From Caulobacter sp. (GTDB taxonomy: Bacteria; Pseudomonadota; Alphaproteobacteria; Caulobacterales; Caulobacteraceae), in NCBI GenBank assembly GCA_026225565.1, contig JAMFTA010000083.1:1-44975 (forward strand): a DNA stretch of 44,975 bases, in the 5' to 3' direction. Shown here in pieces: positions 17,209 to 26,918 of the stretch; the first letter of the stretch is position 1, and each line of letters starts with the position of its first letter. A program made the translations under genes and the position numbers. A model generated the notes under the pieces. That model did not search any database. It saw only the letters and a list, made by a program, of their open reading frames with translations, and was not told the DNA's origin.

Positions 17209-18708
17209 TTGAGAACGGTCGAGCTTAAACATGGATTGAGCCGTGCGCGGCTGCTCGCCGCCTCGGTCGCAGGGGGCGTCTTCCTGCTGCCGATCGCCCT
17301 GCACGCCCAGCCGGATGCAACGCCGCCGCCAGTGCTATCGACGCCGATTTCGGCGCCGGCCCTGCGCGGCGATCAGATCGCGCTTTTGATGCAGACCTTG
17401 GCCGATGCGCCAAGCCATGGCTTCGGTCGAGACGAGTTCATGCCCCAGGGCCTGGACAGCCTGCTTCGCGCGTCGAGCGTCGCCGATCGACAGCGGGGCG
17501 CTCTGTTGCTCAAAAGTGCGATCGTCGCCTACGCCAAGGCCCAGCATGGGGGCCGCCTGCCCCCGTCGTCCTTCCTGAAGAACTGGGGTATGCGGCCGGC
17601 GCACTATGACGCAGAGGCGGATTTCAACTTTGCCCTGGTCCAGGATCGACTGCCCCAATGGCTCGACAGCCTGGCGCCGCCGTTCGACCGGTATCGCGGC
17701 CTGCGCGCCGCCCTCGGCCAATATCGCGCCATCGCCGCCAGGGGCGGTTGGTCCTCCCTCGATACGGTCAGGCTGGATATGAATTCCAACGGCCCGAACG
17801 TAGTGGCGCTGCGCCAACGGCTGGCGGCGGAAGATTCGCAGTCTGGGCTGGACACTACTAGCGCGGCTTTCGACGATGCCCTGACCACAGCGGTGCAGGC
17901 CTTCCAACACAATGTCGGCCTCGACGCCACCGGCATCGTGGACAAGGCCGCCATCGCCGCATTGAACGTGCCCGTGGAAACGCGGATCGCACAGATTCAA
18001 GCCAATATGGAGCGGTGGCGCTGGGTCCCGCGGGCGTGGCCGGCAAGTCGCATCGAGGTGAACATCGCCGCCCAGGAGATGAGCGCCTTCTCCGACAACG
18101 CCCTGGCTTTGGAAATGCGCGCGGCTCCGGGGCGCCCAGACGATCAAACCCCGATACTGGGCTCTGAAGTGCAGTCGGTGGTGTTCAATCCGCCGTGGAA
18201 CGTGCCGACCTCGATCGCCACCAAGGAGCTGTGGCCCAAGGAGGCCGCGCATCCAGGCTATCTGGCCAGCCACGGCTATCGCGTCATCGCCACCGACGAA
18301 AACGGCGGCAAGCGCATCCAGCAAAAGTTCGGACCCAAGAGCGCCCTTGGCAAGATGAAGTTCGACTTCCCCAATGGCTATTCGGTCTATTTGCACGATA
18401 CGCCCAGCCGCGCCGCATTTGGCCGCACCTCGCGCACTATCAGCCACGGCTGTGTGCGACTGCAGCGGCCGCTGGAACTGGCGAATCTGATCTTTCAAGG
18501 GGATCCCGATTGGCAGCCCGACCGCATCGACGCGGTGCTGGCCAAGGGCGACACCATACGCGCGCCCTTGGACCGGCCCATGCCCATCTTCTTGATGTAC
18601 TGGACCGCCTTTTTGGACGTGAAGGGGCGGGTGAATTTTCGCGACGACGTCTATGACTGGGATCAAACCTTGGTGAGTCTGATTGCCGCAGCCCGCGAAA
18701 ACCGTTAG
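17209..18708 (+). CDS. YcbB-type L,D-transpeptidase
   Basis: Periplasmic enzyme that forms 3-3 (meso-DAP to meso-DAP) crosslinks in peptidoglycan. Signal peptide residues 4-36 (LLAASVAGGVFLLPIALHA). An LD-TPept scaffold domain follows, then a peptidoglycan-binding domain (about 185-250, GPNVVALRQRL) and a YkuD catalytic domain with His413 and nucleophile Cys415 in ISHGCVRL. The frame stays open upstream into bkdB, so the start was chosen at TTG 17209, which has GGGAG 9 bp upstream and sits directly before the signal peptide; ATG 17164 is an alternative with no ribosome site. Length is 499 aa. The next gene encodes a MepK-like endopeptidase, as in E. coli ldtD-mepK. Confidence 0.9.
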   Translation: MRTVELKHGLSRARLLAASVAGGVFLLPIALHAQPDATPPPVLSTPISAPALRGDQIALLMQTLADAPSHGFGRDEFMPQGLDSLLRASSVADRQRGALLLKSAIVAYAKAQHGGRLPPSSFLKNWGMRPAHYDAEADFNFALVQDRLPQWLDSLAPPFDRYRGLRAALGQYRAIAARGGWSSLDTVRLDMNSNGPNVVALRQRLAAEDSQSGLDTTSAAFDDALTTAVQAFQHNVGLDATGIVDKAAIAALNVPVETRIAQIQANMERWRWVPRAWPASRIEVNIAAQEMSAFSDNALALEMRAAPGRPDDQTPILGSEVQSVVFNPPWNVPTSIATKELWPKEAAHPGYLASHGYRVIATDENGGKRIQQKFGPKSALGKMKFDFPNGYSVYLHDTPSRAAFGRTSRTISHGCVRLQRPLELANLIFQGDPDWQPDRIDAVLAKGDTIRAPLDRPMPIFLMYWTAFLDVKGRVNFRDDVYDWDQTLVSLIAAARENR

Positions 18709-18800
18709 GGAATTAATCCGATAAGTAATAAAAAAATCACACTGTAACGCGTAACTGGGACTCTCCAGGCCCGCTCCCCCACGGGCAAAGGGATTTGCGT

Positions 18801-19490
18801 ATGAATGATGCCAGACGTCGCCTGATTCAGCTTGGGCTCGCCTCGGCGGCGACAGGCCTCGCCCTCCCCGCCACCAGCTGGGCCAAGGGCCACGCCCACC
18901 GCGCCGCCGCGCACAAGGCCGGCCATAGCAGCCACAGGCTTGCGCGTCAGACCCTGCACGCTCACGGACATTCCCATGGCCGCAGCCCCGCCCATCCGGT
19001 GCAGCAAGCCAGCGTGCAGTTAGGAGACGCGCCACGGCGCTTAAAGTTCCACAATCTCCACACCGACGAGAAATTAGACGCCCTCTACTGGGAAAACGGC
19101 CAGTATGTGCCGAGCGCCCTGCACGCGGTGAACCACGTCCTGCGCGATTTTCGCACTGGCGACATCCACATGATGGACCCGGCGTTGCTCGACCTGATGG
19201 TCGCTGTGTCCGCCAAGGTGGAGACCGGCTCGCCGGTCTATGTGATTTCCGGCTATCGCTCGCCTCAGACCAATTCGATGCTGCGCGCTGAGGGTGGCGA
19301 GGCCACCGGCGTCGCCAAGAAGAGCCTGCACCTGCAGGGCCAGGCCATCGATCTGCGCTTTGCCGATGTGCAACTCTCTCACCTGCACGCCGCCGCCCTC
19401 AGCCTCGGTCGCGGCGGCGTCGGCTACTATCCCACCTCCGATTTCGTGCACATGGACGTGGGCCCCGTGCGCCAATGGGGCGGGGTCTGA
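18801..19490 (+). CDS. MepK/YcbK-like peptidoglycan endopeptidase (DUF882, M15 fold)
   Basis: A 229-residue zinc peptidase of the DUF882 family; E. coli MepK cuts 3-3 crosslinks. The zinc ligands are visible as His177 and Asp184 (LHLQGQAIDLR) and His217 (FVHMD), after the GYRSPQTN motif. The N terminus has a Tat-like signal (ARRRLIQLGLASAATGLALP). A histidine-rich spacer follows (residues 31-65, 10 His), unusual for the family and possibly metal-buffering. ATG 18801 has AAAGGG 9 bp upstream. It stands 92 bp after the L,D-transpeptidase gene, pairing an enzyme that makes 3-3 links with one that should cut them. Confidence 0.88.
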   Translation: MNDARRRLIQLGLASAATGLALPATSWAKGHAHRAAAHKAGHSSHRLARQTLHAHGHSHGRSPAHPVQQASVQLGDAPRRLKFHNLHTDEKLDALYWENGQYVPSALHAVNHVLRDFRTGDIHMMDPALLDLMVAVSAKVETGSPVYVISGYRSPQTNSMLRAEGGEATGVAKKSLHLQGQAIDLRFADVQLSHLHAAALSLGRGGVGYYPTSDFVHMDVGPVRQWGGV

Positions 19491-19810
19491 GGATCGGCTC
19501 AGTCACCGCCGCTGGCGATACCCGCGTAGTGAGGCCGGGGGAGCAGAGACCCCACGAGATCGCCACGCGCTCTTCAGCACCACGCGCCATCCTCCTTCAC
19601 CTCCAGCCCAGTGGATCGGATTCTCTTCGACCTCGCCGGATAGATATTGATCAACCAGCCACACCGCCGTCCCGCGGCCGATCCTTCGGCGAGATAGAGC
19701 CTCGGGGTTTCCTCTAGGCCGCCATGCCTGCGAAATTGGGGACCCAGCGCTGTTCCGCAAGGTGCGCCGGCTCAAATTTGGGTCCCCGCCTTTGCGAGAT
19801 GAGCGGTTCG
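19491..19810. other. 320-bp gene-free stretch between convergent genes, with a palindromic repeat
   Basis: No convincing reading frame. Near the right end GGGGACCCA (19738-19746) and TGGGTCCCC (19779-19787) form a 9-bp inverted repeat. It runs into CCCCGCCTTTGCGAGATGAGC, the look of a dispersed alphaproteobacterial intergenic repeat (BIME-like). It may end transcription of the thiolase and MepK genes from both sides. Confidence 0.55.
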
Positions 19811-20983
19811 CTATAGCCGCTCGACGATGGTGACGTTGGCCATGCCGCCGCCTTCGCACATGGTCTGCAGGCCATAGCGCTTGCCGCGGGCGTGCAGGGC
19901 GTTGACCAGGGTGGTCATCAGCTTGGTTCCCGAGCCGCCGAGCGGATGGCCGAGGGCGATGGCCCCGCCGTTGACGTTCAGCTTCTCGGGATCGGCGCCC
20001 ACGTGCTTCAGCCAGGCGGCCGGGATGGAGGCGAAGGCCTCGTTCACCTCGTAAAGGTCGATCTCGTCGATCTTCATGCCGGCCTTCTTCAGGGCCAGCT
20101 GGGTGGCGGGCAGGGGGGCTTCCAGCATGATCACCGGATCGCCGCCCAGCACCGTCATGTGGTGGATGCGGGCCAGGGGTTTGACGCCCAGCGCCTTCAG
20201 GCCCTTCTCGTTGACCACCATGACGCCCGAGGCGCCGTCGCAGATCTGGCTGGAGGAGGCGGCTGTCAGCGACCCGCCCTCCATCAAGAGCTTCACCCCC
20301 TTGATGGCCTCCAGGGAGGAGTCGAAGCGGATGCCTTCATCCACCTCGTGAGTCTGGAGGGTCCCGTCGTCCAGAGCGATGGTCAGGGGCAGGATTTCGG
20401 TCTTGAACGCCCCCGCCTCGGTCGCGGCCTTGGCCTTCTTCTGGGAATTGAAGGCGAAGGCGTCCAGTTCGTCCTTGCTGAAGCCGTGCTTCCTGGCCAC
20501 CATCTCGGCGCCGGTGAACTGGCTGAACTCGATGCCGGGGTATTTGACCTCCATCTGCGGGCTCTTATAGAAGCCGAAACCGTTAGACATCGGCAGGGCG
20601 GCCGGCAGGCCCATGGGCACCCGGGTCATGCTCTCGACGCCGGCGGCGATCACCACGTCCATGGCCCCGGACATCACCGCCTGGGCGGCGAAGTGCAACG
20701 CTTGCTGAGACGAGCCGCACTGGCGGTCCACCGAGGTGCCGGGCACGTTTTCGGGAAGCTTTGAGGCCAGGACGGCGTTGCGCGCCACATTGACCCCCTG
20801 CTCGCCGATCTGGCTGACGCAGCCTAGGATCACGTCCTCCACCAGGGCCGGATCGGCGCCCGTGCGATCGATCAGGGCGTCGATCACCTGGGCGGCGAGA
20901 TCGACCGGATGCCAGCCCTTGAGCCGGCCGCCCTTGCGGCCTCCGGCGGTGCGGACGGCGGCGACGATGTAGGCTTCAGCCAT
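19811..20983 (-). CDS. Acetyl-CoA acetyltransferase (thiolase)
   Basis: A 390-residue thiolase, full family length. The catalytic cysteine is Cys89 in DRQCGSSQQA. The second active-site blocks are NGGAIALGHPLGGSG (His) and MCEGGGMAN (Cys). It condenses or cleaves acyl-CoA with acetyl-CoA; the block EVNEAFASIPAAW fits the FadI/steroid-type acetyl-CoA acyltransferases as well as PhaA, so the chain-length preference is open. It stands alone on the minus strand. A perfect inverted repeat lies 34 bp upstream of the ATG (21017-21031), suggesting control by a TetR-type fatty-acid regulator. Confidence 0.93.
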   Translation of the reverse strand: MAEAYIVAAVRTAGGRKGGRLKGWHPVDLAAQVIDALIDRTGADPALVEDVILGCVSQIGEQGVNVARNAVLASKLPENVPGTSVDRQCGSSQQALHFAAQAVMSGAMDVVIAAGVESMTRVPMGLPAALPMSNGFGFYKSPQMEVKYPGIEFSQFTGAEMVARKHGFSKDELDAFAFNSQKKAKAATEAGAFKTEILPLTIALDDGTLQTHEVDEGIRFDSSLEAIKGVKLLMEGGSLTAASSSQICDGASGVMVVNEKGLKALGVKPLARIHHMTVLGGDPVIMLEAPLPATQLALKKAGMKIDEIDLYEVNEAFASIPAAWLKHVGADPEKLNVNGGAIALGHPLGGSGTKLMTTLVNALHARGKRYGLQTMCEGGGMANVTIVERL

Positions 20984-22504
<1,521 letters not shown>

Positions 22505-22516
22505 CGCCAATCCAAG

Positions 22517-22612
22517 CTGTCATCCCGGCGTAGCGGAGCGGAGCGCCGGGACCCAGGGCTTTGGCTATGAATCTGTGTCCCGGATAAGCGCTGCGCGCTT
22601 TCCGGGATGGCA
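22517..22612. repeat. Dispersed palindromic repeat (REP/BIME-like)
   Basis: Two nested hairpins. TCCCGGCG (22523-22530) pairs with CGCCGGGA (22544-22551), and TCCCGGA (22578-22584) pairs with TCCGGGA (22601-22607); the outer ATCCCGG and CCGGGAT ends also match each other. The wording (CATCCCGGC, GCCGGGACCCAGG, TTCCGGGATGG) is that of the abundant intergenic repeat of many alphaproteobacterial genomes. Confidence 0.75.
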
Positions 22613-22692
22613 ATAGGAGCGGCGAGCGCTACGTCGCCGCCGACAGTCCGGGAAACACTGGCGAGCGGCCGCGAGGCTGCTACAACTTCCCC

Positions 22693-25506
22693 ATGTCCGA
22701 GCCCTCGCTGCGCACCGATCTCGACAACCGCCTCGCCCGCTATCGGGGAGTGGCTGGGAGCGATCCCTTCACCAATCCCTATCTGCTGTTCGCCCTGGAC
22801 CTGACCCGGCGGCTGGAGACGGGGGAGGTGGACCTCGACGGGGTCGAGGGGGTGATCCGCCAGGTCGCGGCGGACGGCTTTGGGGCTCGCGCCGAGCGTC
22901 TGGGCGCCTATCTCGACGCCGCGCCGAGCGCCGACGAGGACGCGGCCCTCAGCGCCCTGTTCGAAGACCTGGCCGACCGGGGCTTTGAGGCCTACGCCGC
23001 CGCCCTGGCCCATCCGTCCTTTGGGGTGGTGACCACCGGCCACCCCACCTTCGCGCTCGCCGAGGACCTGTCCAAGGCCCTGGTGGAGCTGGCGGTCGGC
23101 CGCGCCGCCGACGGGACGCTGTTGGACGAGGCCGGCCGCGAGGGCCGCCGCGCGCTCGCCCTGGCAAGGCCGCAAGGACCGCCGCCGGACCTGACCCTGG
23201 ATGTGGAGCACGCCTGGTCGGTGCGCGCGCTCGGCCATGCGCTGGACGCGCTCCACCACGCCCGCCTGATCGCGCTGGAGGTCGGCCGCGCCCGCTGGCC
23301 CGAGCGGTGGACAGAGCTTCGTCCAAACCTCCTGACCCTGGCCACCTGGGTGGGGTTCGATCAGGACGGGCGCACCGACGTCACCTGGCTGATCAGCATC
23401 GGCAAGCGGCTGCAGCTCAAGGAAGAGGCTTTGCTGCGCATGGTGCGCCGGGTCGCCGGCCTGGCCCCCGGCGCGGCGCCCGAGGTGGCGGCGCGGCTGG
23501 ATCGGGCGCGCCATGAGGTCACCGGCCAGCTGGACGCCCTCTACGCCATGGGCGAGGATCCGGCCAAGATCGCCGCCTTCTCCCGCCTGGTGGTGGACGG
23601 GCGACGCGCCTCCCTGGCCGACGTCTCGCCCCTTTTGGACGATCTGGAAACCGCCCTGGCCGCCGCCAAGGACGACGAGACCCGCCGCGCCCTGGTCACC
23701 CTCAGAGCGGACCTTGAGACCCACGGGGTCTGCCTGGCCCACATTCATGTACGGCTGAACTCGGCCCAGCTGCACAACGCCGTTCGCCGCGAGGTGGGGC
23801 TGGACACCTCCCCCGCCGACCCGGCCAACCGGCGGGCCTATTTCGCCGCCATCAACCGGCTGATCGGCGGCTGCAAGTCTGAGGCGGTGGGTTTCCAGAG
23901 CCTTCTGGAGGAGTCCACCAGCGCCAAGCGCCTCTTCATCACCATCGCCCAGATGAAGAAGTACATCGACGCCAAGGCGCCCGTGCGCTTCCTGATCGCC
24001 GAAACCGAGAGCGGCTTCACCCTCCTGGCCGCCCTCTACTACGCGCGCCTGTTCGGGGTGGAGGACATCGTCGAGATCTCCCCCCTGTTCGAGACCGAAG
24101 AGGCCCTGGTGCGGGGCGAGGCGGTGATCGACGAGGCGCTGAAGAGCCCGCATTTCCGCGACTACGTCAAACGCCAGGGGCGGCTGTGCATCGAGTTCGG
24201 CTTCTCCGATTCCGGCCGCTTCATCGGTCAGCTGGCCGCCACCTTCCGTATCGAGCGGCTGCGCCTGAACCTCGCCATCCTGATGGAGCGGGCGGGGATG
24301 ACCGATATCGAGATCGTCTTCTTCAACACCCACGGGGAATCCATGGGCCGGGGCGGCCATCCCGCCAGCCTGCAGGACCGCCTCTCCTATGTGGCCCCGC
24401 CCCATAACCGCGCCGAATTCGTCCGGCGCGGCATTCGCGTGCGGGAGGAGGACAGCTTTCAGGGCGGGGAGGGCTATCTGCCCTTCTTCACGCCGGCTGC
24501 GGCGCGGGCCACCCTGCGGGGGCTGTTGCAGTTCGCCCTCAGCCCCATCGACGACGCGCCGGACCTGATTTATGAGCGGGCCGATTTCGCCGCCGACTTC
24601 TTCGCCACCATCCAGCAGAGCTTCGATACGCTCGCCGGGGACCGGGATTACGCCACCCTCTTGAGCCTCTTTGGCACCCGTGTGCTGAACAAGACGGGCT
24701 CCCGCCCCGAGCAGCGCCAGAGCGAGGGCTCGGCCCAGGTCCGCACCTTCGCCCATGTGTCGGAACTGCGGGCCATCCCCAACAACGGCATCCTGCAGGG
24801 GCTGGGAGATCTCGCCAACACCACCTTTGGCGTGGCGCGGGCGGCGGCCAAGGATCCGCACGCCTTCGCCGACATGATGACCCGTTCGCCGCGCTTCCGT
24901 CAGGCATTGGAAATGGCCTGCGCGGCGGCCATGCTGGGGGACCTTCCGGCCATGCGGGCCTATGGGGCCACGGTCAATCCGAGCCTCTGGCTGGACCGCC
25001 GCGCCGGAGCGCCCGCCGCCGAGCTGCCCATGCTGGAGAGCCTGACCATGCTGGCCGAGCGGACAGGGCTGACCAGCCATCTGTCGCGGACCCTGCGCCG
25101 CATCCGCTCCGAACCGGCCTTCCCCCTGCCGATCGAAGAGAGCCCGCGCCGGGATCGGGTGCGGCTGCTGCACGCCCTGCGCATCGCCCTGATCCAGCGC
25201 ATCGCCCTCTTGGCCACCCGCATCCCCCAGTTCACGCCCCAGTCGGGCCTGACCCGCGAGGACGTGCAGGTGCAACTGCTGCGGCTCGACGTCAAGGCGG
25301 CGGTGGCGACGCTAAAGGGCATCTTCCCCGCCCATGAAGACTCCAAGTCCAAGGGAGATTTCGGCGAGGTCGCCACCTACGATCCCGGCGCCGGCCAGGG
25401 CTACGCCCACGAACACGCGGTGCTGCTGGATCCCCTCTTACGCCTGCACGCCCTGATCCTTCTGACCACCACGGCGCTGGATCACGAGATCGGGGCGTGC
25501 GGGTAG
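22693..25506 (+). CDS. Divergent phosphoenolpyruvate carboxylase homologue
   Basis: A 937-residue protein with PEP-carboxylase architecture and length. However, several residues essential in E. coli Ppc are changed. The catalytic-His motif HPTE is HPTF (His117). The FHGRGGSIGRGG loop is FNTHGESMGRGG (545-555): by alignment His579 and Arg581 are replaced by Asn and His, while Arg587 is kept. The GYSDS-K loop reads FGFSDSGR. The RxxS motif survives in HIHVRLNSAQLH. This is a separate branch annotated as PEPC in Alphaproteobacteria; whether it makes oxaloacetate cannot be read from sequence. ATG 22693 has no strong ribosome site. It ends one base before the convergent toxin gene. Confidence 0.8.
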   Translation: MSEPSLRTDLDNRLARYRGVAGSDPFTNPYLLFALDLTRRLETGEVDLDGVEGVIRQVAADGFGARAERLGAYLDAAPSADEDAALSALFEDLADRGFEAYAAALAHPSFGVVTTGHPTFALAEDLSKALVELAVGRAADGTLLDEAGREGRRALALARPQGPPPDLTLDVEHAWSVRALGHALDALHHARLIALEVGRARWPERWTELRPNLLTLATWVGFDQDGRTDVTWLISIGKRLQLKEEALLRMVRRVAGLAPGAAPEVAARLDRARHEVTGQLDALYAMGEDPAKIAAFSRLVVDGRRASLADVSPLLDDLETALAAAKDDETRRALVTLRADLETHGVCLAHIHVRLNSAQLHNAVRREVGLDTSPADPANRRAYFAAINRLIGGCKSEAVGFQSLLEESTSAKRLFITIAQMKKYIDAKAPVRFLIAETESGFTLLAALYYARLFGVEDIVEISPLFETEEALVRGEAVIDEALKSPHFRDYVKRQGRLCIEFGFSDSGRFIGQLAATFRIERLRLNLAILMERAGMTDIEIVFFNTHGESMGRGGHPASLQDRLSYVAPPHNRAEFVRRGIRVREEDSFQGGEGYLPFFTPAAARATLRGLLQFALSPIDDAPDLIYERADFAADFFATIQQSFDTLAGDRDYATLLSLFGTRVLNKTGSRPEQRQSEGSAQVRTFAHVSELRAIPNNGILQGLGDLANTTFGVARAAAKDPHAFADMMTRSPRFRQALEMACAAAMLGDLPAMRAYGATVNPSLWLDRRAGAPAAELPMLESLTMLAERTGLTSHLSRTLRRIRSEPAFPLPIEESPRRDRVRLLHALRIALIQRIALLATRIPQFTPQSGLTREDVQVQLLRLDVKAAVATLKGIFPAHEDSKSKGDFGEVATYDPGAGQGYAHEHAVLLDPLLRLHALILLTTTALDHEIGACG

Positions 25507-25507
25507 G

Positions 25508-25936
25508 TTAAGCGCCCAGCAGGGTGGTCCGAACCCCGAGCTGTCCGGCGGCGACGGCCAAACGTTTGTCGAAGGTGATCAGGCGAAAATCCTCCCGGCG
25601 GCAGATAGCGGCGTGGAGCGCATCGGGCGCGCGCAGCATCAGGTCGAACCGCCGCACCAAGATATGCGCCAGCCGCAGATCCGCCTGTTTAATGTCTACA
25701 TCGCCGGCGGCCACCGCCCGCCAGGCGTCGAAGTCGGCCAGCCGGTCAAATGCGTTTCGCTCCGTGAGCCGGTCGGTCCTGACCAGACGTGACAGCGCCG
25801 ACGCCACTTCCGCGGCGGCGAATTCCCCGATCACCAGGGGTTCGTCGAGTTGAGCGATGAAGGCGTCGATCGCCCGGCTGCCGGATTCTTCGATCAGGGT
25901 CGGCAGGATGGCGCTGGCGTCGAGATAGGCCGTCAC
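25508..25936 (-). CDS. VapC-like PIN-domain toxin
   Basis: A 142-residue PIN ribonuclease of a type II toxin-antitoxin pair. The acidic metal-binding set is complete: Asp6 (YLDASAI), Glu43 (AAAEVASAL), Asp105 (APDALHAA) and Asp123 (TFDKRL). An intact active site suggests a working toxin; family members cut tRNA or rRNA. The antitoxin gene ends 3 bp upstream on the same strand. Its 3' end is separated from the PEPC-like gene by a single base. Confidence 0.92.
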   Translation of the reverse strand: MTAYLDASAILPTLIEESGSRAIDAFIAQLDEPLVIGEFAAAEVASALSRLVRTDRLTERNAFDRLADFDAWRAVAAGDVDIKQADLRLAHILVRRFDLMLRAPDALHAAICRREDFRLITFDKRLAVAAGQLGVRTTLLGA

Positions 25937-25939
25937 GCC

Positions 25940-26182
25940 CTACTCGTTGTAGAGTTCATTCAAGAGTTCAACAGAGGTGACGTCGACTGCTGTGCGACCT
26001 TGGCGACGGGCCTTCAACCAAGCATAGCTCGCCGGCGCCGCCCCGTGCGCGCCGGCCGCCAGGGCGCGCAGTTCAGCCACCGCCTTGCCATGGCGAGAGA
26101 TGATCACCTCGTCGCCCTGCAAGGCCCGGTCGATCAGCTTGGGTAGGCCGCTTTTCGCATCGGCGACGCTATAGGTTGCCAT
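25940..26182 (-). CDS. Phd/YefM-family antitoxin
   Basis: An 80-residue antitoxin. The N-terminal Phd DNA-binding fold (TYSVADAKSGLPKLIDRALQ, residues 3-22, then GDEVIISRHGKAVAEL) is followed by a flexible toxin-binding tail (VDVTSVELLNELYNE). ATG 26182 has GGGAG 6 bp upstream; a TTG two codons earlier is less likely. It is first in the operon and expected to repress it, helped by the toxin, through the palindrome at 26196-26217. Confidence 0.92.
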   Translation of the reverse strand: MATYSVADAKSGLPKLIDRALQGDEVIISRHGKAVAELRALAAGAHGAAPASYAWLKARRQGRTAVDVTSVELLNELYNE

Positions 26183-26195
26183 CCCCAACTCCCGT

Positions 26196-26217
26196 TATGA
26201 CCGTCATTATAGTCATA
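26196..26217 (-). promoter_or_regulatory. Promoter-operator of the toxin-antitoxin operon
   Basis: TATGAC and GTCATA (6-bp arms, 10-bp spacer) enclose a TATAAT -10 box read on the minus strand (26211-26206), 14 bp before the antitoxin start. A palindrome covering the -10 is the expected form of an autoregulated Phd operator. Confidence 0.7.
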
Positions 26218-26243
26218 AATCGGCGCCGCGCAACGAAGGGCTG

Positions 26244-26918
26244 CTAAAGCTCCACCACCCCGTCGCCGTGAGGGGCGTGGGCGCCCGCCGGGGGGAAGTG
26301 CTCGGCCAGGGCGGCGCCGCAGATCTCGATGGCGCGGACGAAGCCCGAGGCCGGGTCGGCGGCCTTGACGCCCGCCACCAGGGCGGCCACCGCGGCGTTC
26401 CAGGCGGTGTCGCCGACTTCCTTATGGATGGCGGCGTCGGCGACCAGCTCCACCTGCCGGTCGTCCACCGAGGCAAAAATAAGGATGCCGGTGCGCGCCT
26501 CGGCGTGGATCAGCCCGGTGGAGGCGAAATGGGCGTAGGCGGTGCGGCGCACCCGGTGGCGCTTCAGGAAGCGCGGGGTCAGGGCCCGGCGCACCGGCGG
26601 GATGGCGACGATGAAGGCGGTGAGGGCGAAGAGGATCGCCTGCAGCCCGGCATAGGTCGTCAGGGCGCCGGTGATCGCGTCGCCGAGATTTGGGGCCTCC
26701 GCCCAGCCGCCGCCGAATTCCCCCAGGGTCCAGGGATGCAGGCCCAGCAAGAGGACCGCCGGCGGCAGGAGCAGCGCCGCGGCGGCCCCATAGGCCAGCG
26801 GCACCTCGCGATATTTGGAGACCTCGGCGGCGACGATGCAAAAGACCTCGCCCGAGGTCCGGCTCTCCACGTCGGCGATGGCGGCGGCGATGCGCCTGTG
26901 GTCTGCAGGCTTCAGCAT
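26244..26918 (-). CDS. TPM-domain membrane protein (DUF477 family)
   Basis: A 224-residue protein. An N-terminal TPM-like segment (HRRIAAAIADVESRTSGEVF) leads into two hydrophobic segments (about 43-62 and 90-112). A second TPM part follows (TGILIFASVDDRQVELVADAAIHKEVGD, about 143-170) and a C-terminal helix. ATG 26918 has GGGGAG 6 bp upstream and overlaps the previous TGA by one base (TGATG); GTG 26921 is an alternative. Third gene of a lemA / TPM / TPM operon widespread in bacteria and linked to envelope or photosystem-type repair functions; the biochemical role is unknown. Confidence 0.85.
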   Translation of the reverse strand: MLKPADHRRIAAAIADVESRTSGEVFCIVAAEVSKYREVPLAYGAAAALLLPPAVLLLGLHPWTLGEFGGGWAEAPNLGDAITGALTTYAGLQAILFALTAFIVAIPPVRRALTPRFLKRHRVRRTAYAHFASTGLIHAEARTGILIFASVDDRQVELVADAAIHKEVGDTAWNAAVAALVAGVKAADPASGFVRAIEICGAALAEHFPPAGAHAPHGDGVVEL

